Assembly (NCBI GenBank): GCA_003252075.1
Contig: QKDO01000102.1
Span: forward strand, 21,973-85,972
Reading direction: 5' to 3'
DNA from: Nitrospirota bacterium
GTDB taxonomy: Bacteria > Nitrospirota > Thermodesulfovibrionia > Thermodesulfovibrionales > UBA6898
Length of the DNA stretch: 64,000 nucleotides
Positions within the stretch are counted from its first letter, which is position 1. Each line of letters starts with the position of its first letter. The notes below the pieces were generated by a model. That model made no database searches. It saw only the letters and a list, made by a program, of their open reading frames with translations, and had not been told where the DNA came from. Of the stretch, positions 43,369-51,917 are shown in pieces. The position numbers and the translations under genes are program-made.

Positions 43369-44514
43369 ATGAAGAAACAACTTTCTGAAAGAAACATTCT
43401 TGCTCTTTTCACTGCCGGACATATCGTTGATGATATTTATATGAACACCCTGCCACCGTTTTTACCTGTGCTCATAGCAGGTTCTGGCCTGTCATTCACT
43501 GCTGCGGGCCTCCTTGTGACCTTCTTCACGATAACCTCTTCTGTTTCCCAGCCATTTCTTGGGTTTGCAATCGACCGGTATCGGGTGCGCTGGATCGGCG
43601 CACTCGGACTTATCTGGGCAGGGGTCCTTTTCGGTCTTATGGGCCTGGTCAGGGGATATGTGCCGCTGATTATCCTGGCAACGCTTGCCGGGATTGGACC
43701 CGCAATGTTTCATCCTCATGCATTGTCCGCAGTGTCAGGAATTGCCACAGGAGCAAAGGGTCGGATCATGTCCATTTTTATTATCGGCGGGAACATCGGG
43801 TTTGCGATCAGCCCTGTTCTGGTCGGTGCTCTGAGCTCGTCGATGGGGCAGGGAGGGATGGTCTTTATTGCGATACCGGGCCTGCTCATGGGCCTGCTCA
43901 TATGGAAGCTTTCGACGCGCCTCGGCAGCGGGCTCAAGAGTGAATTTTATCCCCTCAGTATGAGCGATATACAGCCGACTGTTGTGCTTATCCTTGTTGC
44001 CATACTCAGGTCGTGGGTCTATTTTTCGGTTTTGAGCTATCTGCCGAGCTATTTCGTGCAACGCGGGAGCTCGGTTCTCAGGTCTAACGCAATGCTTTCC
44101 TTTATGTTGCTCGCCGGTGTTGCAGGTCAGTTCACCGGCGGGACTCTCTCTGATCGCTTCGGTAGAAAAGAGGTGACCATGGGTTCACTCCTACTGGCAG
44201 CGCCGCTACTCCTGATCTTTCTTTATTCTACAGGCATTGCAGCGATTACCGCGTTGTTCCTTTTCGGATTTGCTGTGATGGCATCTTTTTCCGTCACCAT
44301 GGTCATGATGCATGAGATAATGCACCGGCATATTGGTATGGCCTCGGGTATCATGATCGGCTTTGCACTCGGCGTTGGGGGCATGGGTGTGATGGCAACG
44401 GGGATGATTGCTGACGGATTTGGTCTCAAAACAGCCTTGAACGTTCTCGTCGTCGGTCTGGTTGCAGCGGGTATACTTACGCGCTTTGTGCCTGTCAGAC
44501 GTGTTCAGACATGA
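43369..44514 (+). CDS. MFS transporter, fosmidomycin-resistance (Fsr)-like
   Basis: A 381-residue transporter with twelve predicted helices. HIVDDIYMNTLPPFLPVLI and the loop FLGFAIDRYRVRW match the Fsr branch of the major facilitator superfamily, with DRFGRK as the second-half signature loop. Members export fosmidomycin and other small molecules. It begins immediately after the methyltransferase stop. Confidence 0.85.
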   Translation: MKKQLSERNILALFTAGHIVDDIYMNTLPPFLPVLIAGSGLSFTAAGLLVTFFTITSSVSQPFLGFAIDRYRVRWIGALGLIWAGVLFGLMGLVRGYVPLIILATLAGIGPAMFHPHALSAVSGIATGAKGRIMSIFIIGGNIGFAISPVLVGALSSSMGQGGMVFIAIPGLLMGLLIWKLSTRLGSGLKSEFYPLSMSDIQPTVVLILVAILRSWVYFSVLSYLPSYFVQRGSSVLRSNAMLSFMLLAGVAGQFTGGTLSDRFGRKEVTMGSLLLAAPLLLIFLYSTGIAAITALFLFGFAVMASFSVTMVMMHEIMHRHIGMASGIMIGFALGVGGMGVMATGMIADGFGLKTALNVLVVGLVAAGILTRFVPVRRVQT

Positions 44515-44589
44515 CCGAAATGAGGATATAACGAGAATCACAACTGACTTCGGTATCAAAGACTGATAACATCTGATTAACGGAGATAC

Positions 44590-44805
44590 ATGGAAACATT
44601 CATGGCCAAGATGTCCTGGGGAGTTGTCATTGCTCTGTGCCTGACTCTCGGTCTGGCGCCATATACTCCACCTCATTTTTATGAAAAACTGCTTATGCTC
44701 TTCCGCGGCCAGCTTGTAAGACCGATCGACTGGTTTGATCTGTTATTCCATGGCATACCATGGCTGCTTCTTGTACTGAAGGCGATGTACTCTTTTCACG
44801 GTTGA
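44590..44805 (+). CDS. Small membrane protein, 71 residues
   Basis: Two hydrophobic helices (about 9-24 and 50-68) flank the loop PPHFYEKLLMLFRGQLVRPIDW. Proteins of this length and pattern are often listed as small 'RND transporter' associated proteins, without experimental role (from memory). GGAG lies six bases before ATG. It ends the plus-strand run and is followed by a hairpin. Confidence 0.65.
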   Translation: METFMAKMSWGVVIALCLTLGLAPYTPPHFYEKLLMLFRGQLVRPIDWFDLLFHGIPWLLLVLKAMYSFHG

Positions 44806-44854
44806 TCACGGTATACGTTGGCGGGAGTTGTCTTTTCTATATGCTGTGAAGCAC

Positions 44855-44881
44855 AGGAGAGCAGCTTCTGGCTGCTCTCCT
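44855..44881. terminator. Hairpin between convergent genes
   Basis: AGGAGAGCAGC (44855-44865) and GCTGCTCTCCT (44871-44881) form an 11-pair stem with a five-base loop. It separates the small membrane protein gene from the convergent multiheme cytochrome gene. Only a short T/C run follows. Confidence 0.65.
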
Positions 44882-44900
44882 CTACTATCTATCACACATT

Positions 44901-46271
44901 TCAATCCCCGAGCCATACCGGCCCGTGGCAGGTATAGCATGATGGCCCCGAGCCGCCCGTCAAGTCAGTGCCGTGACAGACCTTACAGGAATTCACGCCT
45001 CTCGTCTCCGCATAATCCCTGTGGCCCGTATACCAGCCGGCCGGATGACCGCTAAATACCGCATTATGAGGGTTACTGCCTCCGGGATTCGTGACATGGC
45101 ATATGGTGCACTTATGAAGAGGTGCAGCCTCACCCTGCAGTCTCATCGGCTGTCTGTTGTCAAGGGAGTTCTTTGATGGGTACCACGAGTGGGGGCTGTT
45201 ATGGCATGCTGCGCAGTAAAGTCCTCCGTGTCCTTTTGAGTTGCGATAGAGAACAGCTCCTGTAGAGTACGCAGTTCCGTGACATTGTGCGCAGGTTGGC
45301 TCCTGGAGCCAGGGTGAGCGGCCCTGTTGTATGGATTCCGCAACCTGCTGCAAGGTGCCATGACAATTCTGACAATTAGGATTTTTCCGTGTACCGCCCA
45401 TCCCTTTTATTGCGCTCCTGTTGCAGCGGGTATTCTGTCCGGGATGACAGTCATAACAACCTGGTGCAAATATGCCGAGTGAGGCATGCTTACCATGCAT
45501 TGCCTCTGAAAGGGACTTCAGGCCCGGTGTACCAGCTGTTCCCAGCGCGTTGCTCGAGTGGCATGACGCGCAGAGCACAGGACGTTGCGATATGAGGGTC
45601 GTGCCGGAAAGGGTGTCGTGCAGTGTCAGTATGTTGATCTCCGTATTCGCCGCCCCATGGCATTTAGCGCAGTTCATTTCGTCAGACACGGGAATGACAA
45701 CCTTGGTCGTCGCGATAACCTTACCGAAAGCGTTCTTGACCGTTACTACAGCTGTCTGATAGGGATTCCAGACCATACTGTCCTTGTAAGGCAGTACCGG
45801 AATGCCGGTTGCCTCAAAGTGATCCCCCACAAGCTGCATGGTACCGGAAAGCCCGTTCCCTGTGAGGCCGGTCCCCTCGGGAGGATTAGCGCCGAAGAGC
45901 TGCTGAACGTACTGCCAGAAGTCGGTCTTGCCTGAAACTGTCGTATTATTCTTAATGTAATATTCTACTGTTATACCCCCGGTAGCCAACTGCGGGGGGT
46001 CACCCTTCTGGATGACCTGGACGAAAAGGTTATTATAGGGCGGCAGAATTGCCATTTCCTTAAAGGATGGACTTATGCAGTGCATGCCAAGGTCATTCCA
46101 TCCTATGACCCGATACTTTGTGGACAGTGTAAATGTGGTGATATCACCTCCTCCGAGGATGCTCACCCCGGCGCTGTCCTGATAGGCTTTTTGCAAGATT
46201 TCAGAGAAAACAAGACGAGAGCCTGATACAACGAGAAGAACTACTACGAGGATAATGCATATCTTCTTCAT
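44901..46271 (-). CDS. Periplasmic nine-heme c-type cytochrome
   Basis: A 456-residue exported cytochrome. A signal peptide (1-24) precedes a beta-rich N-terminal domain of about 180 residues with YRVIGWNDLGMHCISPSF and NNLFVQVIQKGDPPQL. Nine CxxCH motifs follow: CAKCH, CASCH, CYDCH, CQNCH, CAQCH, CAACH, CTICH, CKVCH, CYTCH. The N-terminal domain is not a cytochrome fold I can name, though it accompanies multiheme cytochromes in metal- and sulfur-cycling bacteria. It likely carries electrons across the periplasm. There are no oxidoreductase partners next to it. Confidence 0.9.
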   Translation of the reverse strand: MKKICIILVVVLLVVSGSRLVFSEILQKAYQDSAGVSILGGGDITTFTLSTKYRVIGWNDLGMHCISPSFKEMAILPPYNNLFVQVIQKGDPPQLATGGITVEYYIKNNTTVSGKTDFWQYVQQLFGANPPEGTGLTGNGLSGTMQLVGDHFEATGIPVLPYKDSMVWNPYQTAVVTVKNAFGKVIATTKVVIPVSDEMNCAKCHGAANTEINILTLHDTLSGTTLISQRPVLCASCHSSNALGTAGTPGLKSLSEAMHGKHASLGIFAPGCYDCHPGQNTRCNRSAIKGMGGTRKNPNCQNCHGTLQQVAESIQQGRSPWLQEPTCAQCHGTAYSTGAVLYRNSKGHGGLYCAACHNSPHSWYPSKNSLDNRQPMRLQGEAAPLHKCTICHVTNPGGSNPHNAVFSGHPAGWYTGHRDYAETRGVNSCKVCHGTDLTGGSGPSCYTCHGPVWLGD

Positions 46272-46464
46272 AGACTGCCCCCTTTTTCAGCCGCGAATGG
46301 TGTATTCGTTTAAATCGTATCACATGCTGATCATACCGAATACCACTTATGGGTCTGACAAGAAAATATTATAGATTTGTTACTCTGCCGAGGCTCTTTT
46401 CAGGGGGTGGCTTTCTGTCTCAAAAAAAGTCACAGAAGACATTCAAGAAGAAAGCAGCTATATG

Positions 46465-47283
46465 TCAGGACGGTCTTTTTATTGGGATGAGGGTCTTTTC
46501 CGAGTTGCACCCAACGGCATAGAAGAGATAACCGCTGGTGATCAGAAAAGAAAAAAAAGAGCTGTAGGGATAATAAATGTCCAGTACCGCATGTACGGTT
46601 TCGAGCATAATGGCAGGGGTGAATGCGACGACGGATAGCCTGACCAATGTTTTGAAATCAATCTGAATATTAAAATATTTCGCAAAGCTGCCGCCAAGCA
46701 ATGCAAGGAGAAGCGCCTGCACGACATGGTAAGCGAAAGAGATCAGCAGGGCAAAGGGAAAAAGTACGACGACAAACAGGTTATTGAACACCTCAAGCCA
46801 GTTATAGATTAGCTTTGGGGTTATGGTAATGTCGCTCATGTCTGCGAAGGATATGCTGCGTGCCTCTTTTGTGTCCTTGTCCTTTCTGACGATCAGACTA
46901 TCCCTGGTCAGGAGGAGCATCGCCGCGGTGTTATCCAGAGTCGCTATCTGTCCCGAAGTGTCGATGATAGCAACCGGCGTATTGCTCTTCTTGTCGTATA
47001 TATAAAAAGGAACAGTTTCTCTGATCGATGCCCTTCCCTTGGAGATCGTGATCATAGGCACTTGATCGACATACTGCGGTGCCTCATTAGCAATGAATTC
47101 GGAGATATCCTTGTTCATGTTCATCATCTCAGGAACCCAGTAGAACATCAGGAGGACCAGGAGGTAGGGAAGACAGAGACCCTTCCAGTTCCTTCTTATG
47201 TCCTGATAGAGGGGACGCGAAAAGAAAGACAGGTAAAGGGTCTGAAACAGGGTAAAGGTCCTTGGGTCCTTATTCACTTGCAT
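46465..47283 (-). CDS. DUF1189 inner-membrane protein
   Basis: A 272-residue membrane protein: an N-terminal helix (about 33-50), a periplasmic domain of about 110 residues (ISKGRASIRETVPFYIYD, VAIIDTSGQ), then four C-terminal helices. This is the layout of DUF1189. The function is unknown. It lies downstream of nothing on its strand and shares no promoter with the cytochrome gene, 193 bases on. Confidence 0.7.
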   Translation of the reverse strand: MQVNKDPRTFTLFQTLYLSFFSRPLYQDIRRNWKGLCLPYLLVLLMFYWVPEMMNMNKDISEFIANEAPQYVDQVPMITISKGRASIRETVPFYIYDKKSNTPVAIIDTSGQIATLDNTAAMLLLTRDSLIVRKDKDTKEARSISFADMSDITITPKLIYNWLEVFNNLFVVVLFPFALLISFAYHVVQALLLALLGGSFAKYFNIQIDFKTLVRLSVVAFTPAIMLETVHAVLDIYYPYSSFFSFLITSGYLFYAVGCNSEKTLIPIKRPS

Positions 47284-47339
47284 GGCGATGCACAGCTATT
47301 CTGAAAGAGCAGTTTTGCTGTTGTCAAGGGTAAAAAGGG

Positions 47340-48101
47340 TTATCGTAACATTTCGATATTCTTGACCAGATCCTCGATCAGGAACATGATCGATTCAGCA
47401 TCCAAAAACCTGTCAGCCGTTTGATCGAAGAGTATCTTAAGCTTAGACGGGAATTCGTCTTCTTCAGGCCAGTACAATATGATGACGGGCATTCTGGGCA
47501 GAAGATAGAGTTCCCATGCATACGGTGTTGGAAATTCCGAAGAACGCGCTGCTCCCAGTTTTTCAAGTGTTGCCGCGGTTTTCCCGATGTCAGCATCAAA
47601 CAATTCCTTTAACGGGTCTTCGCAGTCCCTGAGAAATGACGAGGCCTTGACCATGCCACTTTTGAGTTCGCCATAGGAGACCCACTTGCCGCTGAGAATC
47701 GCCTTTCCTCGTGTATTGATATAATGAAGCAGGAGTATCTTGGTCCATGGCGTAATTGGACCTGACGATCGTATCTCTCCGTCAGGGGATATCTCAAATT
47801 CCCTGCCTAGACAGGGCATGATGAGCATGTCGTGCTGCATTCTCCCTCCGAGATCACGAGATATTTCCTGGAGGTTAATATCGCTGATCTTTTTCCCGAG
47901 GGAACGTATCAGGTCTTCGCGCCAGTCAGCGAGTGTTACCTTTCCCTTCAGGTCGTCGATCTCAGAAATGGAGAGTAGAGGGCAATCGGAAAGTTGAGCG
48001 TCTCCCTTGATGACCGAGAGCGCAAAGGGCATGCATGCCCTTTGCCTGCAAACCCCACAGTTTTTTTGGGGTAGCTTCTTATAAAGTTCGATTGCGTTCA
48101 T
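47340..48101 (-). CDS. DUF3786 protein with an N-terminal 4Fe-4S cluster domain
   Basis: A 253-residue soluble protein. Residues 8-40 carry four cysteines (NCGVCRQRACMPFA then SDCPLL), like the iron-sulfur domain in the corrinoid-protein subunit and in ferredoxin-like proteins (pattern CGxCxxxxCxxFA...C). The remainder matches DUF3786, common in anaerobes with corrinoid or acetyl-CoA metabolism but without a proven role. ATG 48101 is preferred; an in-frame ATG at 48125 lies upstream of the -10 element and so cannot be on that transcript. Confidence 0.8.
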   Translation of the reverse strand: MNAIELYKKLPQKNCGVCRQRACMPFALSVIKGDAQLSDCPLLSISEIDDLKGKVTLADWREDLIRSLGKKISDINLQEISRDLGGRMQHDMLIMPCLGREFEISPDGEIRSSGPITPWTKILLLHYINTRGKAILSGKWVSYGELKSGMVKASSFLRDCEDPLKELFDADIGKTAATLEKLGAARSSEFPTPYAWELYLLPRMPVIILYWPEEDEFPSKLKILFDQTADRFLDAESIMFLIEDLVKNIEMLR

Positions 48102-48111
48102 ATGTATCTCG

Positions 48112-48120
48112 ATTATACCA
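48112..48120 (-). promoter_or_regulatory. Perfect extended -10 promoter for the DUF3786 gene
   Basis: On the minus strand TGGTATAAT matches TGnTATAAT exactly. It ends 11 bases before ATG 48101, so the transcript would have a leader of only about four bases and be effectively leaderless. Confidence 0.55.
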
Positions 48121-48204
48121 GACATGTATCTCGCGCTGGTGCAGGTCTGTGCATGATTGCCTGATTACTGGTAAGATGGTTATAGCCGAGTAAGAGTGGT
48201 AACG

Positions 48205-48630
48205 ATGATGAACATTGTGATATATATGGTGTCGGTTAACGGCAAAGGGGCATTAGCCTCTGATGTGAAGAACCCAGCCTCGGAGACAGCAGAGACCACG
48301 GGGCAGTTCCTGCATCGGAAAAAAAGAACAATATCAGAAGAAGGCCGAGGAACAACTTCACCGTATGAAAAGAAAATCGGGGACCTTGCGATAGAAGCTG
48401 AAGATAAAGGAGAAAAGGCAGAGAAAGAAGCGGCTGAAAAGTCTTACGAGATGGCTGGAAAGCTGAAGGAGAAGGGCATGGCCTTGCGAATCAAGCTTGA
48501 TGATCTCAAGGCAGCGGGCAGCGAGAAATGGGGCTCTTTCAAGAAGGAGTTTGATGCCATGCTCAAAGATCTGGGAAATATGTACGCGCACGCTGTCGCT
48601 AAAGTGAGAGCAGGAGATTCGGCAGATTAA
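48205..48630 (+). CDS. Coiled-coil stress-type protein with an apparent internal frame swap
   Basis: About 141 residues. The C-terminal two-thirds (EKKIGDLAIEAEDKGEKAEKE onward, with LDDLKAAGSEKWGSFKKEFD) is a long charged helix like the sll1863-type stress proteins. Codons 38-58 look wrong in this frame, whereas the +1 frame there reads EQYQKKAEEQLHRMKRK, which fits the helix. A seven-A run (48319-48325) and an AAAA run (48373-48376) bound the swap. Either two compensating indels or sequencing errors are likely. The start is uncertain: ATG 48205, 48208 and GTG 48196 all lack a good ribosome binding site. Confidence 0.55.
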   Translation: MMNIVIYMVSVNGKGALASDVKNPASETAETTGQFLHRKKRTISEEGRGTTSPYEKKIGDLAIEAEDKGEKAEKEAAEKSYEMAGKLKEKGMALRIKLDDLKAAGSEKWGSFKKEFDAMLKDLGNMYAHAVAKVRAGDSAD

Positions 48631-48657
48631 GAATAAGAACCGCTAAAGGAGGGTGTC

Positions 48658-49095
48658 ATGAAAGTTCCTGAGTATATTACGAGCGATGAAGTAAGAAGGG
48701 TCTGCAGGAAGCTGAAGCTGAGAGACTGGTCAAAGATGAAGGATGCAAAGGTGACCGGCAAGGAGGCCGGGATCATCCTCAAAACGGTGAATACGGAAAG
48801 AATGCCTGTTTTGCGGGAAGCTTTCCGCCGCGGCCTCGAAGTGGAGCTTGAGCACGGCACCCGGTTCAAGGACGCGAATGTGACGAACAACCATCCGGTG
48901 CTGACCGGGATGATCGTACTTGCTCATCTGAAGGAGATGATGGACTACTACGAGCGCCTTGAGGTCGCAGAGCTTGAAGGGGACCTGTTCAAGGCGGTGA
49001 AGGCAGGCAACATGCAGAAGGTGGCAAAGTACTTCAAGAAGCTGTCCAAGGCAAAACTTGAGCTGAACCGGCTGGAGGCCAAAGCAGCGAACTGA
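48658..49095 (+). CDS. DUF5661 family protein
   Basis: A 145-residue soluble helical protein. The conserved core is LEVELEHGTRFKDANVTNNHP followed by LTGMIVLAHLKEMMDYYERL, which I associate with DUF5661. No function is established. AAAGGAGG lies seven bases before ATG, among the strongest ribosome binding sites in the window. It may be co-transcribed with the coiled-coil protein 27 bases upstream. Confidence 0.75.
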   Translation: MKVPEYITSDEVRRVCRKLKLRDWSKMKDAKVTGKEAGIILKTVNTERMPVLREAFRRGLEVELEHGTRFKDANVTNNHPVLTGMIVLAHLKEMMDYYERLEVAELEGDLFKAVKAGNMQKVAKYFKKLSKAKLELNRLEAKAAN

Positions 49096-49943
49096 TTGGG
49101 ATTTTCTGTTTGACTTCAGTTGTCAGCTTTTGCCGTATGGGGATAGTGCTGACAGCGCCCAGGCAGAATCTCGGGAAAAGGAAGCATCAAATTTTCCTTC
49201 TCCCAGCGGATGGTCAGAAAGAGGGATAAGAACAAAGATGCAGGAGAAAAGAGAAAAGCCCCTTTCGGGGCTGGAGATAAGGAGGTTAATTTACTTATAC
49301 CATGGTTGTTTCTGATAACAAGTGATCTGAATCACCGTACCGTGAAACAGGATGTCGATCCCGATAGAACATCAATTGAGAGACAACTGCGGGCGATTTT
49401 GTTGAGGTGCAGAGCCCTTTTTTTGAGATGAGGCTTGTTGTCGCTGAACATTCCCTGTACTTTATTCCTTACCCGCATGAAGACTGGACCGCCGGCAATA
49501 AATTCATATATTCTTCATCATGGTAGGATTGGATAAGAAGAGGAAAAACACTTCCTCGTTTACATTTCTCCTAGCGGAGGCCGGACCCCATCGGTTACAA
49601 CCTTTCTTTTGCTAAAAAGAGGCTGACAGCATTGTGTTGGTGCTGAACGTGACGAAGCATGAACGTGATATCACGAGGCGGGTTGACCGTAAAAAATACC
49701 CCTGCCTGACTGAATGCTGCCACGTTTGGGCAGTATTTCCGGCTTGACGATACAGGAGAGAATATCAACTTAGGCGTTTCTGCAGGAGACACGCTCACGT
49801 CATAGTATCAATCTGGCGTTCGGGAGATGACTGCGTGTGCAGAAATAATATTTACATCTCCCTCGACAAGCAGATCAGCATGTCTGGGCTGATGGGACGG
49901 ACTCTGAGGGCTTAAGAACGTTATAGGCGGAGGACTCGTTTCA
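49096..49943. other. Gene-free stretch of about 850 bases
   Basis: No frame here has both a start signal and recognisable product. AGCCCC/GGGGCT (49257-49262 with 49267-49272) forms a tight hairpin with a TTTC loop and may terminate the upstream pair. A plus-strand piece near 49720-49800 reads FRLDDTGENINLGVSAGDTLT, like part of a secreted beta protein, but is bounded by stops; it may be a decayed gene. Confidence 0.4.
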
Positions 49944-51812
49944 CTACATACCTTTCCTCAGTTCGGCAATATAGCCCGAAAGGAATGAACTGATCATTTC
50001 TTCTTCATCTTTCGGGAACCCGACAAAAGGATTGAACTGCTTGCGGCCGGAAATCGGCTTGATGACCATGTATCCTTTATCCGACCAGATGACAGCGGTT
50101 TCCTCGCTCAGAAAATTGAGTTTTCCGATTATCTGGATCTTATCCTTGTAGAGCGACTTAAACTCATCAACGCGCAAACGGGAAAATTGTACGGAGTCGC
50201 GGTATGTTTTCTGGATCTCTTCAAAGGACATTCCGGAGCGCGCGGCCTTCTGGAGGTCTGCTGCAGTCACCGTTTTTTGCGATGACTTGCCATTCTTATA
50301 ATCGACGGCCAGTATCTCGACGGAGAGGTCGGGCGTGGCATACTCATAGGTCTTCTCGATGAAGTTGCCGATTATCATCAACCTTCTGAGATAATCAGCT
50401 TCATTCGCTGCAAGCTTATAATGGTCCGCCGTTTCCTGATATCCTTTTTCATCCGGCATTGCACCTGATCTTACTGCTTCTTCACTGAGGAGTTGTTCAT
50501 TAATGAAGTCATCAAGGGGGTTTCCTGTCCTCCAAATCGGTTCCCGTATACCCAACTTCTCAATGGCATGCTCCGAAGCCGAAACGGCGTGTATGATCTG
50601 CGGGAGAGTATAGACTTTCCCCCGGATAAGAAGAAAGTCATCCTGTGGCGAATCAGGCTTCAAGGACAACTGCCCTTCCTGATTCGGTAAAGGTGGCTGT
50701 TCTGCTGCGGTACTTTGCTCCTTGAGCTGCGTGCGGGTATTTGTTATTATTTCAGTCTGCCGCTCTTTATTTTTTGTGATATTTTCCCTGAGCATGGCGG
50801 AATTCTGATCTGTATCAGAAATCACCTCTTCGTAACTTCTCCATAGTTCTTTAAAAATGAGCTCAATCTGACTCAACCTCGCAATGTCAGCACGTAACGC
50901 ATCCGCGCTTTTTCTTTCCTGTTCTGCCTCGCGCCGGATGTTCTCCTGGACTTTTTTGGCATCGGAAAGCTCGGCCTCCTTTTGCCAGACCTGTTGCTCC
51001 AGCTCGGAGATCTTCAGCAGGAGAGAATCACGGGCATGCAGTTTCTGATCAGAACTGCCCGGCAGTTCTCTTTTCTGGTCAAAGTCGATTTCTGTACGGC
51101 TCTTTTCCGTCCGAAGTCTCTCTGCTTCAGATAACAGCTTGTTCCGTTCATCCCTGATTTGCCGAAGCGTGTTTTCCATGTCAGCGATCGTCTGCAGCTT
51201 TGCTTCGGCTTCTGCATACTGTTTTCTCAGGAGTGATTCTTTTGTTTCAAGATCTGATATGCGGAGCTGGTGGTCCCTGACAGCTTTCTTCTCTTCTTCA
51301 AGAAGAGCCCTCATCCTGTCCCGTTCATCTATGACCTGAGCTATCCGCTGGTCTTTTTCCTCTGAGCTATAGGCATCATCGGACGGAACATTCTCTGCTA
51401 ACGGAGCGGTCCCTTTCCCTTCTTTTCCCGTGACCGAAGAACGTGCCTTTGCGATCTCAGCCAACTCGTTGTCAATAAAGGGAAGGAATGGGCTTTCAGG
51501 CAATCCCTGCTTAATGTCAAGAAACAGCTGTTCTGCTTCAGTATATGATCCCAGAGCGATAAGCGCTTTACCGAGCCAGAACTGGGCAGCATCGCGCGCT
51601 GAGCTGTGCGGGAATTCCCTGAGAAATGCCCGGAAGGTCTCAGCTGCCTTATCCGGATTAAATGAAAAAAGGTATTCATACCCCTTGCTGAACATCTCGG
51701 TTTCACGGTCAGCGCCAAAAACAGCTGAAAGGGATATTATAAGGAAAAGAAGGAGGCAGGCTGCAGTACGGCAAATGAGTATGCAGTTTGGTCGAATGGT
51801 CAAGGCTTCCAT
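49944..51812 (-). CDS. Exported TPR/coiled-coil protein with a SurA-like chaperone core
   Basis: A 622-residue protein. Signal peptide (1-33, ending VFGAD), one to two TPR-like units (about 38-115, YEYLFSFNPDKAAETFRAFL), a long coiled coil (about 150-375), then a C-terminal domain (400-620) with helices such as NPLDDFINEQLLSEEAVRSGAMPDEKGY. These resemble the SurA/PpiD N- and C-terminal chaperone helices, but no parvulin PPIase domain is present. It probably acts on outer-membrane or periplasmic proteins (inference). It is divergent from the DAHP synthase gene. Confidence 0.6.
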   Translation of the reverse strand: MEALTIRPNCILICRTAACLLLFLIISLSAVFGADRETEMFSKGYEYLFSFNPDKAAETFRAFLREFPHSSARDAAQFWLGKALIALGSYTEAEQLFLDIKQGLPESPFLPFIDNELAEIAKARSSVTGKEGKGTAPLAENVPSDDAYSSEEKDQRIAQVIDERDRMRALLEEEKKAVRDHQLRISDLETKESLLRKQYAEAEAKLQTIADMENTLRQIRDERNKLLSEAERLRTEKSRTEIDFDQKRELPGSSDQKLHARDSLLLKISELEQQVWQKEAELSDAKKVQENIRREAEQERKSADALRADIARLSQIELIFKELWRSYEEVISDTDQNSAMLRENITKNKERQTEIITNTRTQLKEQSTAAEQPPLPNQEGQLSLKPDSPQDDFLLIRGKVYTLPQIIHAVSASEHAIEKLGIREPIWRTGNPLDDFINEQLLSEEAVRSGAMPDEKGYQETADHYKLAANEADYLRRLMIIGNFIEKTYEYATPDLSVEILAVDYKNGKSSQKTVTAADLQKAARSGMSFEEIQKTYRDSVQFSRLRVDEFKSLYKDKIQIIGKLNFLSEETAVIWSDKGYMVIKPISGRKQFNPFVGFPKDEEEMISSFLSGYIAELRKGM

Positions 51813-51917
51813 GTTCGATTTGATTTCCTATGTAAGTATACCAGATACCTGCTGGTGTTCTCATTGCTATTTGGTTTTCTGTCTTATAGAATAGACAAAA
51901 CTGACAAGGAGATTCTC

